A stretch of DNA of 64,000 nt, from positions 3,038,001 through 3,102,000 of the forward strand of contig BLLK01000047.1 of assembly GCA_021927905.1 (NCBI GenBank), given 5' to 3'. Position numbers and translations under genes: made by a program. This DNA is from Chaetoceros tenuissimus (Eukaryota; Bacillariophyta; Thalassiosirophyceae; Chaetocerotales; Chaetocerotaceae). Shown piece by piece: positions 10,830 through 23,411 of this stretch (position 1 is the stretch's first letter; each line of letters opens with the position of its first letter). The notes beneath the pieces are model-generated. The model did no database searches and was not told where the DNA came from. It saw nothing but the letters and a program-made list of their open reading frames with translations.

Positions 10830-12881
10830 ATGAAGCGTCTACATATATGGATGACAGTGCTAAACGTAACCTTTGTGTGCGGTTTCCGTGCAGGTAAAAC
10901 ATATCCAGAACTTTGCTCCACGACAGAAGAACATGCCAAGAGGGAAATACCAGATGTAAATGATGCCCTTTTCATAAGCTCGGGTGTGACACTAAATCTG
11001 GTACATGTAACATCAATTATAAGTGAAGGCATCAAGACTCCATCAACTATAAATAATTGCTGGCCTGGATATGAAGACTTGATATGGGATTGCTCCTTAT
11101 CCACCCTCACAAGTCCGCCATCATTGAATGCTGTGGAATATCTCGAAGATGAAGAACAAATAGGTAGGATAAACTATGGTGAAGCTCCCACTGATCCAAC
11201 CATCACGAAAACAGCAACTATGAAATCTGGTGATAACCCAATGTTTCTGTTTGAAAAACGATACGATGCAACTTATTCTCCGTCAGGAAGTGATCAATAT
11301 CCGAAAAGAATACGGAATGAATTACAAGGCACATGCGAACTTGGTCAACTCACGACTAGAGGATTCCGTCAGCAAAGATTGAATGGTATACTTTTACGCA
11401 AAGCATATGTCAAGTCAAATACGATATCTTTAAATCAGAATAAAGACTCTAGTAGAATTCTGTTTGATTTCGATGAGGAAGCAGTAAGAACAGAAATGGG
11501 AGTTAGAGCCTATGACGAACCAAATTTATATTTTCGAAGTGATGATAAATCAGCCAATCTCATGTCTGGCATGGGTCTAATACAGAGTTTTTTTGGAGAT
11601 CTCATGAAGAAACATGCTACAATCAGTAATCTTGAAAAGAATCCAATCATACCCGTCCACATGGCTGATTGGAAGAAAGATGTGATATTACTTGGCCATG
11701 ATCAGTGTCCAGCGTTGAAAGAGATTGAAAGCAAAGCTTTAAATAGTGAACGATATTACCTTGATTATCTTCACTCTATGGAATCCATATCGATGAAAGA
11801 ATTGGGAAGTGAATTTATGGGTGGTTATCACGAAGATCCTAAAAAGGCCATGGAATGTATATTGACGACAACTTGTTTGGACAGACCCATCCCCTATGTA
11901 TTAAACTACGACGAGAGTTCAAATGATGAGAATCTAACAAATCGTTTTGGAAGTGATTTTACAGATCGATACATTTCTTTTGTAAGTTTTACAAAGACGC
12001 ATTTTGTTTTCGAATTTTATGAAAACGGATTCTCAAGTTTTGAATCCATCCTTTAGCAATCGAAAAAAGCCTTTTTTCCGTATACATTTTCTTATAGTAG
12101 ATATGCAAAGATCGCATCAAATCCTCTCTGGAACGATATTCTCTCAGGTTTGCTAACTTTCACTGACTCCAACAATATAGACGTTAAAGAAGAATGGCCT
12201 GACCTACGAGAAAAGTCAAAACTATCAGTATATTCTGCTCGCGATACAACAATTATGGCATTATTATCAAGTTTGGGATCAACAATGGTAGATCAATCGA
12301 AATACCCACCTTATGCATCAATGATACTGATTGAATTGTATGAACTAGACATTCCTAATGACGCTGACGCGGGTGCTGTAAAAGACCTAAAAGACCTATA
12401 CCCTTCCGGAAATGCATTCCGATTTATTTACAATGGAGAAGTAATGACTCCAAAGATATCTGGGTGTCCATTATCACAAGACCTCTGTAGTTTAGAGATC
12501 TTGATCCTACATGTCTTTGAATTCGCTGATCTCACTGAATTAGATGAATTATGTGAAGTTGAGAATAACACTCCATTGGGTGACGAGAAACCAGATATAC
12601 TCAATAAGCCTCATGAACAGCTACAGAAAGGAGCTAGAGCAACCGAGGTAGTACTTACTGCATTTATCTCATTTGCTGTAGGTGCATTATTCATGTATTT
12701 CTTCATGTCGAAAAAAAGTCATCACCCTGTAGTATCTACTCATGAAAGAGACTCTCTAGAATTAGAACCACATGAAACTTTTGTACAAGGCAATGATATA
12801 GATCCTAGTCCTCATCAAAGGAATAATTCAAGCAAAAAGTCAGGTTTATATGAATTGGCTCAAATGAATCCAATCATTTGA
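10830..12881 (+). CDS. Membrane-anchored histidine-acid-phosphatase homologue lacking catalytic histidines (probable pseudoenzyme)
   Basis: Two exons, modelled as 10830-11981 and 12111-12881, about 640 residues. The donor is TTT|GTAAGT. The best-looking acceptor (TTATAG at 12097) is out of frame; AAAG at 12110 restores frame, so the 3' splice site is uncertain. A signal peptide (to about residue 18) and one membrane span at about 563-584 give a type I topology. The lumenal region matches clade-2 histidine phosphatases: VHV...KTP near 60-71, CELGQLTTRGFRQQ near 169, LYFRSDD near 233 and PPYASMILIELYE. The catalytic RHGxRTP is SEGIKTP and the HD of HDTT is RD, so the nucleophile and its partner are absent. 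Closest functional relatives are probably acid phosphatases or 2-phosphoxylose phosphatase-like proteins. A non-catalytic binding or scaffold role is inferred. Confidence 0.75.
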
Positions 12882-13148
12882 AACATGAAGCAAGAAATAG
12901 TATAAAATTATTTTAATAAAATGGGACTCAAGTTTCACGTGTAATTTTGAAAAACCCGCGCTGGTTGAAGGACCCGGATATGTAATTTCGCGCACTTACG
13001 CATCTCATCTGCCATCAAAAGCGAAGTTGAAGCTTCAAATCTATCTCTTACTGAAGAAAGAGTGCTACAGTAAGCAAGAAAGTATTCCACAAGTGCACCA
13101 ATTAATTCTATCTAAGAGAAGATAAACAAGCTATATCATCAATTCTAA

Positions 13149-14270
<1,122 letters not shown>

Positions 14271-14495
14271 GTTTGTAATTTCGAAATCTATTTATGAAGA
14301 CATCACTGGACATTATTATCGTGTGAGACCCAAGTGGCTTTTTTATTGTTTGTAACCATGATTTGATTTGTTGTTTCATGTAATTCAAATTATATGAAAT
14401 TAAACTCAGCAGAAGTTAAAGGATAAAGTAGACAAAGTGAAAGTTCTGCGCTTGTTTTATATTATTTTCAAAGGTTTAGCTATTGGAAAATAATT

Positions 14496-15839
14496 CTAAT
14501 TACTACAAGATAGCAAAGAATCTGCCGGACTATTTGCCATCAAAGCTCTCGATTCGCATCCTTTTAGACAACCGCTTGGGAAGGAAGGATCTTCATTCGG
14601 TGGAAGAGGAGTCTCTCCGAAACTCCACTGGCATTCTTGCGTCGCAAAGTTTGGACTCACTGTTAATTCAAGTCCCAACTCTTCTTTGAAGAATTGCTGT
14701 GCTGGTATCTTACATTGGTGGAGGCAAAGTCCTTTACAACCAGACTCCTGAAGGAATTTACATTTTTCAACCACAAGTCCACCACGTTCTCCGTCTTTTC
14801 TTCTGTTTGGACGGCTCGGGCCAACCAAGAATCCAAAAAATGTCGGTGTTACAATAGTTGTCAGCCAAGGTGCATAAAACCATGGCCCAATCTGCTTGCC
14901 ATCATATTCAGTGCCTAGCTTTGGTACAATTCCACTCATAAAAATTCTGTAGAATGGAGGAAGTACTGGAGTCATGAGACCACCCAAAGTATCTTTGACC
15001 ATTTTGTGCTGTGCCTCAGCTGTCTGATTTGGTTGAAGCATAAATGATCTTCCTTGATCGAGGAGACCTTCAATAGCTGGCTTTGTTGAAATAACTCCTC
15101 CAGTGTTTTCCTCAACCAAATTGCGGAAAATTTTGAGTAGAAGTTTATCTAGAAGGTTGTCATTAAACTTTTTGTCCTCGAGTGTGCAGTCGTCGACAAG
15201 TTCATCACGACTATCTGTTTCGGATGCTCTAGAAGGCTGAATATCATTGTATTTCACATCTTGCACGTTTGGAAGATCTAGTCTAGCAATACGACTAGGA
15301 CTCAGAAATCCTGCTGTTGCTACATATGCTTCATAGTCTTTCTTCATCAGTTTTACAAGGAAATGGTACCTCCCAAATTCTAAAGCCTTTTTCTTCAACT
15401 CTAGAGTCTGTGTGATTAGTTTGTTATCCTTCAACTCGTCCAAAGCTTCAAGCTGCATGTCGATCTCGTCACATAATTTTACGATACTTTCTGGAGTTAC
15501 TTCGTCTACTTTCTTAGAGAAATAGTTGAATGCGAGACCGAGGGCATCACTTGCTTCCTTTAATTCAAGAAGAATTCTTTCACCAATTTCATTTTCTTCG
15601 AGAGTTGTCGTAGATGAGATTGGCGTTGACTTTGGAATTTCCTTCTTCTCTTCCACTACAATTTCACTTTCTACTGAAGTTGGTTTTGAGTCTTTCGGAT
15701 CACCGTTGATTGAATCCTGAGCAAACAATGTTGTAGCTCTCATACGATTATTAGAATAGGATGGCGAGAAAGCATCACATTCTCCAATTAGCAAGCACAT
15801 GCTTACTGCAATATTAAGGATATTTTTTCTGAACTTCAT
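14496..15839 (-). CDS. D27: DWARF27-like beta-carotene isomerase family protein, plastid-targeted
   Basis: Single exon, 447 residues. The C-terminal third matches the D27 domain (DUF4033): VEKCKFLQESGCKGLCLHQC, then KIPAQQFFKEELGLELTVSP, NFATQECQWSFG and PPNEDPSFPSGC. The Cys pattern is preserved. Plant D27 isomerises all-trans to 9-cis-beta-carotene at the start of strigolactone synthesis; diatom homologues may act more generally on carotenoids, so the substrate is inferred. The N-terminus has a signal peptide ending GECDA|FSPS, an ASAFAP-like plastid motif. The 200 or so residues between targeting region and D27 domain are rich in Glu/Lys with helical character and are longer than in plant D27. 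It lies next to the GGPP synthase, another step in the plastid isoprenoid route. Confidence 0.87.
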   Translation of the reverse strand: MKFRKNILNIAVSMCLLIGECDAFSPSYSNNRMRATTLFAQDSINGDPKDSKPTSVESEIVVEEKKEIPKSTPISSTTTLEENEIGERILLELKEASDALGLAFNYFSKKVDEVTPESIVKLCDEIDMQLEALDELKDNKLITQTLELKKKALEFGRYHFLVKLMKKDYEAYVATAGFLSPSRIARLDLPNVQDVKYNDIQPSRASETDSRDELVDDCTLEDKKFNDNLLDKLLLKIFRNLVEENTGGVISTKPAIEGLLDQGRSFMLQPNQTAEAQHKMVKDTLGGLMTPVLPPFYRIFMSGIVPKLGTEYDGKQIGPWFYAPWLTTIVTPTFFGFLVGPSRPNRRKDGERGGLVVEKCKFLQESGCKGLCLHQCKIPAQQFFKEELGLELTVSPNFATQECQWSFGETPLPPNEDPSFPSGCLKGCESRALMANSPADSLLSCSN

Positions 15840-16174
15840 TCTGTTTTTTTAATTAGATGTCCAGAAACTGCATGAACTGAATTAAAATGTATATGTTATG
15901 TGTGACTTAGCAGTATGTAATGCAATTGAAATTGTAAATTAAAAAAACGAGAGAAAATGGATGATGGATGATGATGTCAAGAAGATCGGGTTCAAGTGTG
16001 TGCTCGTAAAGGGCTAGCTACATAGCTATCTATGTAGAAGATGGCACGACGCCAGAGAAGAAAGACACTCTCGTCTGGATTTTGCTTGTCATTGTTTCAT
16101 CTTATTCAATTCACAAGATTTCCCCCTTTCATTCGCAAGATTTTCCCCCTTCATCATAGAATGAATTTTCATTT
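15840..16174. other. Intergenic, 335 bp, with a small inverted repeat
   Basis: Between the start of the D27-like gene and the 3' end of the dehydrogenase, both on minus. An 8-bp inverted repeat with a 4-nt loop (CTACATAG ctat CTATGTAG) spans 16018-16037. No ORF or RNA gene seen. It should hold the D27-like promoter. Confidence 0.4.
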
Positions 16175-18933
16175 TCACGTTTGTATTCTCTTGCCTTTTG
16201 GATCGTAAAGAGGAGAGAAGGAAACTTTGCTTGGGTACTTTCTATTCCCAATCTCTACAGACCTCTCGCCGCTTCTAAGGAAATCCAGGTTGATAATGTC
16301 TTTGGATTCAAGCATACATAATCCAACAGCACCTTTAAGAGTATGTCCATATGATGCGGATCTTACCTCCGCAATTCTTTCTCCATCGCGCCATAGAACT
16401 TCGCCGTGATGAAGGAGTGGCTCTGGATCTTCCAATAGAATTTGGGCCATCCTCTTTGTTAAACCTCCTCTTTCTTTTGCTTCTTGTTTTTGTCTCAAGA
16501 CATGTTCCATCCCAATGAAACCTTTATCCTTGCTGAAGTCACATGTAAAAGATAAACCTGCTTCAACGATTGTATCAGTGTTATCAATATCATGACCATA
16601 GTCTCTATACGCTTTCTCTAACCTCAGACTTCCAAGAGCACGTAGCCCGGCATGTTGTAGGTCAAACTCTTTTCCTTTTTCGACGATGACTTCATATATA
16701 TGAGCTGCAAACTCTGATGGAATAAATAGTTCGTACCCTAGTTCACCTACATATGTGATACGAGTACATCTTGCAATTCCATATCCTATATCAATTTCTC
16801 TAGAAGCTCGAAAAGGAAACATCTCATCATCCAGATTAGTTGATGTAATTGACTGAAGCAATTTTCTTGAGTTTGGTCCCTGTATATTTATCTGCGCAAA
16901 TGAATTTGTGACATCATTTACAAAAACATGGTGCTGATTGGTAAGATGCTTTCTCATATGAGTAAGGACGTGATTGTGCATAGTGTCTGTTGATACGACT
17001 AGGAAATCGCCATGATCAATTTTGGTAATGGTCACATCTGCCTCTAGGAATCCTTCCTTGTTCAAAAACTGAGTATAAGTTATTTTTCCAGAGTCGCCAT
17101 CAACATTAGCTGTTGATATGTAATTGAGAAAGGCACCAGCATCATCTCCTTTCACTGAAAATTTGCTCATGAAACTCATGTCGAATAAGGCCACATTATT
17201 CCTCGTCTGCAAATGTTCTTGCTGCCAATGTCTGAAGAAACTTTGCCTTCCAAAGTTTTCTTCAGCGATGTTTGGATTTAACTCATCGCCAAACCAAGAC
17301 GGACTTTCCCATCCACTCACATCACGAAAATAAGCATTTTGCTCTAGCATTTGTTGATGGAGAGGGGATCTTTTCACATTTCGACAACTGGATAGATTGT
17401 GGTCAGGATAGTGAACCTTGTATGTCTCTCCTAAGATCTCGCCTACTCTATCCGCTCTATACTTTGGATTTCGCTGATGTTTGTGAAATCTGTCAATATT
17501 AATTCCTGTTACATCGTAGCTGCTTGGAGGCTGTTTCTGGATTATCCACTGTGCGAGAAGATCTCCAACTCCACCACCAGTGAGAATGCCTATGCTATTC
17601 AGTCCAGCTGCTACAAAATATTGCTTGAGTTCTGGTGCTTCTCCTATGATTGGGCTCCCATCAGGTGTGAATGATTCAGGGCCACAGAAAAAATTCTTTG
17701 CACCAACTTGAAGAGTTGCTGGAACTCTATTCATAGCGTCTTCTAAGTACGGTGCCATTCTATCCCAATCTGCTTCGATTTCCCCAAAGCTAAAGTCAGA
17801 AGGTACCTCTTCTACCATCCAGGGTGCTCCCATTCTCTCAAACAATCCAAGCATGAGGCCACCTCCTTCTGGTCTAATGTAAACACATTTTGAGGAGTCT
17901 TCAACCACTGGCCACAATGGATCGACTTCGGGCATTTTATCAGTAATCAAATAATAATGTTCTGCTGCTTGATTAGGCACATTTATACCACCACACTTTT
18001 CAGCGAATTGCCTTGCCCACATACCGCAGCAATTGACAACAACATTGGCTTCAATTTCATCTCCATTTTCTAAAGTCACACCAGTTACTCTTGGTATTGT
18101 ATCTTTGATTATCTTTCCAACTGTTGAAGAGCATGGACCTAAATAGTCAGTACTCGTTATTCCATTTACTACAACATTTTCATAAATTTGAGCGCCGTAA
18201 ATTTTAGCACCTCGGGCCAGAGCCATAGTTACATCACTGGGATTTGCTCTACCGTCATCATTCACAAAAAATCCAGCAAGGACGTCATTGGTATCTACCA
18301 AAGGGAATTTATCTTTGACTTCGTGAGAATTCAATTCAGAAACGTCGACACCGCAAAATCTATTAAAAGCTGCTACTCTACGATAATATTCAAGTCTATG
18401 TTTGTCACAAGCTAGCTCAATAAAGCCAATTGGCATGAATCCTGTATCCATATTTGTTTCCTCTGGTAATATTTTGGAATATAATTCTTTTGTATACTTT
18501 CGCATAGATGTCGATGTCGCGGACAAACTCCCAAATGTATTGATGAGACCTAGTGAAAAATATTTCATGAGTGATTCAATCTGACTCCATTTTCCAAGAA
18601 ATCATGAAAGTCGTACTACTAACCTGCTGCGTGCCAAGTTGTGCCGGATGTGAGCTTATCTCTTTCCAACAAAACAACATCTTTAACTCCTTTCTTTGCT
18701 AGATGATATGCCACACTAGTTCCAATTACACCACCTCCAACAATGATAACATTGGCATGATGAGGAGGACTCTTCTTGACTTTCTCATCTGGAATGTAAG
18801 TAGTCTTTGCATGTTGTGGTGATGCTCCATTCACTCCATTGACGGTAGTGGAAAAAGCTCTACTAGCTGGATGAGTCAAGCTTCTACAAGAATAGGCAAA
18901 AAGATTCTTTGTTGTATCCAATAATGTTCGCAT
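16175..18933 (-). CDS. Mitochondrial sarcosine/dimethylglycine dehydrogenase family flavoprotein
   Basis: Exons 18933-18624 and 18549-16175, joined in phase as WHAAG|LINTFG across a 74-nt intron; 894 residues, usual for the family. It oxidatively demethylates dimethylglycine or sarcosine, passing the methyl group to tetrahydrofolate and electrons to ETF. The start at 18933 gives an Arg/Ser-rich mitochondrial presequence ([12 protein letters not shown]...SRAFSTT); an upstream ATG at 18972 is possible. The FAD motif [20 protein letters not shown] is followed by [10 protein letters not shown], whose His is the covalent FAD site in this family. The C-terminal half is a GcvT/aminomethyltransferase fold ([32 protein letters not shown]). 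The tail resembles sarcosine dehydrogenase and the FAD region dimethylglycine dehydrogenase, so the substrate is unresolved. Confidence 0.92.
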
Positions 18934-19366
18934 AAGTGTGAAAAAGAAGAGACGAATTTTTAAATGGTACAATTATGGTGTGCTGAAATAAAGTTCCAAA
19001 GATAAACCAAGGCGTAAGTGTAAGATATGATTATGTAAGAAGATAGATAGGAAAAGAACAAACTCAATGATGATATGTGTCTAGGATTTTTGCCTTCAAG
19101 TTTAAAAAATGACACCTGTCAATTAGATAATTGATATTTCTCTCTTCGTCATTGTATTTCCTAATGTTTGGAATTTAAATCGAAGGTGAAGGACCAAGTC
19201 AATTATTATTTTAGTTAGACAGAAGTATCTATTACTTCGTATTCCCTAGATAATCATCTCAGCAAGCAACTAAAAATTCAATAATTTTTATTGTGAGCAT
19301 ATAGATATGATCCAAGAGATTTGATTCAATAGTGAATGTGCTGTCTGAGAGACAGCAAAAGATTTT
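18934..19366. other. Intergenic, 433 bp, upstream of the dehydrogenase
   Basis: AT-rich sequence between the dehydrogenase start (-) and the tRNA gene. Nothing coding seen; the dehydrogenase promoter should lie here. A short hairpin-like stretch (CTGTCTGAGAGACAG) sits at 19341-19355, just outside the tRNA 3' end. Confidence 0.35.
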
Positions 19367-19439
19367 CACCGAATGTGGGGATCGAACCCACGACCACACG
19401 ATTAAGAGTCGTGCGCTCTACCGACTGAGCTAATTCGGC
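19367..19439 (-). tRNA. tRNA-Lys (CTT anticodon)
   Basis: 73-nt cloverleaf on the minus strand. Acceptor stem GCCGAAT pairs with ATTCGGT (one G.U pair) with discriminator G. The A-box-like TTAGCTCAGTCGG and B-box GGTTCGATCC are intact. The anticodon arm is CACGA-CTCTTAA-TCGTG, giving anticodon CTT, which reads AAG lysine codons. No intron, and CCA is not encoded, as expected for a nuclear gene. Confidence 0.97.
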
Positions 19440-20022
19440 TGTTGATGCAACGGAAGGTGCTACTGCAAAATAACATCTCTATATATTAGTATGTTTTCAT
19501 TGTATTTTTTCAAAAAGTGCCTAAGGTACCATATGCAAAATGTGGAATGATGGAGACCAAAAAATACTTGTCTAATCAGTTTATTACTTTTATTATTTCA
19601 GGAGGAAAGATAAAGATATCAATTGATAAAGTTCAGTTCAAGCAAGCGAGGTTCAAGTAGAATGACGCACAAAATATGGCCTGCATATACTAGATTGTAC
19701 AAAGAGTATTCATTATGATAATTCATAATAATTTAATATTCGTATTCTGAATTTCAGGAGTTTTATTTTATTGAATAATCATGATAAGTAGGTATCAATT
19801 CATGTCTATTTGAGAAGTCGTCATTGTTATACAATATGTGGCTAGGTTTCTAGTCAGTTAGTGAAAAGAAGAAGAAAAACGAAAAAAGATTGCGTTCATT
19901 CGACAGACACAACAACAACAAGAGCACTAGAACATGAACACATCAACATGACACATCCAAAGTGCATTGGCATTTAAAATTCATTGTATCAGTACTTGTC
20001 CTACTCATTCGATTCAAGTATC
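19440..20022. other. Intergenic, 583 bp
   Basis: AT-rich region between the tRNA and the MYND-finger gene. No coding or RNA signal seen beyond the leader of the MYND gene; an in-frame upstream ATG at 19984 would extend that protein by 13 residues. Confidence 0.35.
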
Positions 20023-21114
20023 ATGGAATCATCACTCTTGCAGATCAAATGCAGTGGATGCGGTAAAGTAGAGAATGAGACAAAGTTCAAAGCATGTCCA
20101 ACATGTGTTGAGGTCAAAATGCTGCCTTCCGTCTATTGCTGCCAAGAATGCTTTAGGGCGGATTGAAAAACACACAAGAAGAAGCACAACGAGTTTGCCG
20201 ACAGAAGACAAGAACATGTAGAAAGTTTGAAAAAACATCCAGCAATGAAAATGGTAGTGACCAAAAAATATCGCAAAGATCTCAAGAGAATGAGTGAAGA
20301 TGAGGAAATGTCTTATTCCTATACTTTGTCTATGATATCAAGTGCAATGCTTGTAATGGATCACAACAGAGCTGAGACTTTGTGCAAAAAGGCAATTGAA
20401 CAATTTCCGTCATATCCAGACCCATATTGGGAAATGGCATGCATTCTAGTTGACCAGAACGAATTGAACGATGCCATGCGTTTCATAGCAGTATGTATGG
20501 AGAAGACTTGTCGCCTTCTACTTACTCTGGAGATAAAAACAAAAGACTCGGTTGATGACTTCAACCTTTCACACTCGGTGCAACGTAGAAAATTTCTTGA
20601 TGTAATGAATGAAATTTTCTACAATTTGCAGAATAATGTTGAATGCGTCAACACAATTGAGTGGGTAGTGAAGGAAAAACATTTGATGTCACTATGGTGG
20701 TATTATTTCGAAATTGTCAAGGATAAGAACTTTTTTGGAGAGGAAACAACAAAGTTACTAGATGCCCAGTCTGTTACTTCCTTACTACAATCAAGACGAA
20801 ACGAAACAAACCAACAAGTCAGTAGCAGTCTATCCTTGTCCTCTCCATATAATGACGGTGACTGGGTCATTGCCCATGCTCTTATTAGCCCTCTAGGTAA
20901 ACCCTTCAATCATAGAGTAGCAATGGTCAAGGGAGATGATCTGAATGAAGAAGGTCGAGTTGCTGTTGTGTTTGAGGAAGGTGGTTCCATCAAATATTTG
21001 AAGGTTGAGAATTTGAAACTTGCTAGAACTGTGAATAAAAATGCAGCACTACTTATGTTCTTGGACGAGTCAGAGCAGTGGAAGTTCATGATGGATGACT
21101 TTTTGGCAGTTTGA
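20023..21114 (+). pseudogene. MYND-finger/TPR-like protein interrupted by an in-frame TGA
   Basis: Reading frame 20023-21114 (364 codons) contains one stop, TGA at 20164-20166. Before it lies a MYND zinc finger: CSGCGK, CPTC, YCCQECF, then RAD-stop-KTHKKKH. The stop sits exactly where MYND fingers have a conserved Trp (CQ..xW..H), so one G-to-A change (TGG to TGA) would explain it. The same frame then stays open for 316 codons, with two helical TPR-like hairpins (NRAETLCKKAIEQFPSYPDP, NELNDAMRFIAVCMEK) and a C-terminal module (GDWVIAHALIS, IKYLKVENLKLAR). The gene ends in TGA, as does the neighbour ending at 12881, so TGA is a normal stop here. It could be a null allele, an assembly error or a readthrough site; translation could also restart at 20227. 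Confidence 0.75.
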
Positions 21115-21599
21115 AGAGAGGGTGAAGTTTTATATGCTCTTGGAAGAACAGGGATTCAAGTGATAGATAAGAATGTAGTCTCTCAGAAATATTTTCGACA
21201 GAACAACAGACGAGACACGAGTGGCCCGAGAAATGAATGACATGTTGAGATAAAGCAATGTAATATCAATTCTTTCATTTCAGATATAATTTTTATATTA
21301 TTCCAATATTTCAAAGCCTGGGGTGTATAGTGCATTTTTTTTACTCTTGCTCGTATCTAATCAATAGATAGTGAAATGAGGATGAGTTTTTGGGCTTATG
21401 TAGCTCAGTACTGTGCCATTCTAAACTCATCCGCTATGAGCCACACACGAAAAAAATCTTTCGACACTCTACAACACTCTCTCATCTTTCACATTTCAAA
21501 TCATCACCTTCTTTCATTTACACCATAGCGTACTCATTCAAGTAGCAACCACTAAAGTCTTTCACTCCTGCTACGATTTTTCACACAAAGATAATAGAT
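21115..21599. other. Intergenic, 485 bp
   Basis: Between two plus-strand genes. No ORF of note. The last 120 bp before the MPP-alpha ATG are rich in C/T and lack G (ACTCTACAACACTCTCTCAT), resembling leaders elsewhere in the window. No TATA box seen. Confidence 0.35.
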
Positions 21600-23306
21600 A
21601 TGCTGTCGAAATCTGTTTCAAAATCTCTATTTTTCGCAAGAAATAAGAGCTCATTTCTGTCCACTCTCAAACGAAGTGTATCAAGCTATGAATATCCAAA
21701 TCGTACTGAAGCACCGAAAATCACTAGATCCCTAGCACCAAAAGATGATGATTCACTGGTAGACTGTGTGTACTCAAAACCTGAGGTAGCGCAAATGAGT
21801 CAAGATCCATTTGACGACACAAAGTCTCTTTCTCCTGATGAACAAAAAGATATTCGTCAAAAACAAAAATCGAGTATAAACACCAAATTGCCGTCTTCTT
21901 TTGCAATCGAAACAGCTCCTCCTTCATTTATACCACCAAATCTACCAAGAGATGCAATGACTACACCAGAAACTATTGTGACAAAATTAGACAACGGAAT
22001 ACGTGTTGCATCGCAAGAAACATATGGGCAAGTGTCCACCTTTGGTCTCTTATCCAACTGTGGTTCTCGACTGGAACAAACCGATGGACCAGGTTTGAAC
22101 TCTGGAGTAAATCACTTGATGGAATTGTTAGCATTTAGTGGAACCCCATCTCTTAATTCGGTTGATTTTCAAACTACTTTGGATAATCTTGGAGGGGTAT
22201 CATTTGCAAGTTCGTCGAGGGAACAATTTTTATACTGTATTGATGTTCTCAGACCAAATGTTCGACAGGCAATGGGATTGCTACGTGATGTAATTCTTGA
22301 ACCAAGACTGGATGATTTGACTGTAGAAGAAATGAAGCGTGTGATTGAATTTCAATGGATGGATATGGTACCAGAAATGGTTTTGAGTGAGGGACTTCAA
22401 CTTGCTGGCTATGGTCCAATCAAAGGAGAAATACAACAACTAGGAAAACCACATCTTTGTCCACTTGAATCTCTTCCCTATTTGACTGCTGATGTAGTGA
22501 AAAAGTTTAGGCATGACAATTTGTTGAATCCACATAATCTTGTTGTTGCCGGTTCAGGTTTGCAACATGATGAACTTGTATCAATGGCAGAAGAAAACTT
22601 TGGACATTTGTCTTCCACGACAGAAGATGCGGATGAAATGATTGTTGCATCTACATATACTGGTGGATCGCATAGACAAATCTTACCCACCCCGGATGGA
22701 TTTACTAGAGTAGCATTGGCATTTCCTACTGGCGGTTGGCACTCGTCGGATTTGGTACCTGCTTGTGTCCTTCAAACGCTTCTAGGTGGAGGAAGCTCCT
22801 TTTCAGCTGGAGGGCCAGGTAAAGGAATGTATTCAAGATTATACCGACAAGTGTTGAATAGATATTACTGGGCAGAAAGTTGCGAAGCCTTCACTTCTTT
22901 CCATAATGAATCAGGATTGTTGGGAATCAGTGGATCTGCACCTGGAACAAAGGCAGGAGATATGACCCGAGTACTTGCGGAGAATATGATGCGTTTAGCT
23001 GTTGAAGATGTAGATGACGAGGAGCTTGATCGTGCTAAAAATATGCTCAAGAATAATGTTTTGACTCAATTGGAAAGTCGCCTAGTCCTTTTCGAAGATA
23101 TTGGAAGGCAAATCTTGACTTATGGTAAGCGAGAAGGAACAGCTGAAATGTGCGAAAAGATTGATGCAGTAGATAAAAAGGTTATCAGAGAGCTTGTTCA
23201 AAAGAGTGTCAAGGGTATGAAACCAACTTTGGTGACTGTGGGAGATGATGTAAGCTATGTCCCTGCATTTGAGGATGTAGAAAGATGGTTCCAAAGTCTA
23301 CCTTAA
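21600..23306 (+). CDS. MPPA: Mitochondrial processing peptidase alpha subunit
   Basis: Single exon, 568 residues. MPP-alpha pairs with the catalytic beta subunit to remove presequences of imported mitochondrial proteins. The M16 domain begins at about residue 122 (TTPETIVTKLDNGIRVASQE). The zinc motif HxxEH of beta is replaced by HLMEL (172-176), as expected for alpha. The substrate-binding glycine-rich loop is near-canonical: GGGSSFSAGGPGKGMYSRLY. The N-terminus (MLSKSVSKSLFFARNKSSFL) looks like a mitochondrial presequence; about 80 poorly conserved charged residues separate it from the M16 domain. A complex III core 1 subunit is the main alternative, but the loop argues for MPP-alpha. Confidence 0.95.
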   Translation: MLSKSVSKSLFFARNKSSFLSTLKRSVSSYEYPNRTEAPKITRSLAPKDDDSLVDCVYSKPEVAQMSQDPFDDTKSLSPDEQKDIRQKQKSSINTKLPSSFAIETAPPSFIPPNLPRDAMTTPETIVTKLDNGIRVASQETYGQVSTFGLLSNCGSRLEQTDGPGLNSGVNHLMELLAFSGTPSLNSVDFQTTLDNLGGVSFASSSREQFLYCIDVLRPNVRQAMGLLRDVILEPRLDDLTVEEMKRVIEFQWMDMVPEMVLSEGLQLAGYGPIKGEIQQLGKPHLCPLESLPYLTADVVKKFRHDNLLNPHNLVVAGSGLQHDELVSMAEENFGHLSSTTEDADEMIVASTYTGGSHRQILPTPDGFTRVALAFPTGGWHSSDLVPACVLQTLLGGGSSFSAGGPGKGMYSRLYRQVLNRYYWAESCEAFTSFHNESGLLGISGSAPGTKAGDMTRVLAENMMRLAVEDVDDEELDRAKNMLKNNVLTQLESRLVLFEDIGRQILTYGKREGTAEMCEKIDAVDKKVIRELVQKSVKGMKPTLVTVGDDVSYVPAFEDVERWFQSLP

Positions 23307-23411
23307 ATTCAATGAAATTATTCGGTATCTAAAAAAATCAATTCAAGACTAATTGAAAGTATTCGATTCAGTGTGATCTTTTTGACGTGGGGAACTACAT
23401 CACTACGTGAG

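Noticed and set aside
20164-20166. TGA as selenocysteine or reassigned codon
   Set aside because: The position is Trp, not Cys, in MYND fingers, and TGA terminates the same gene at 21114 and the gene ending at 12881; no SECIS was identified by eye.
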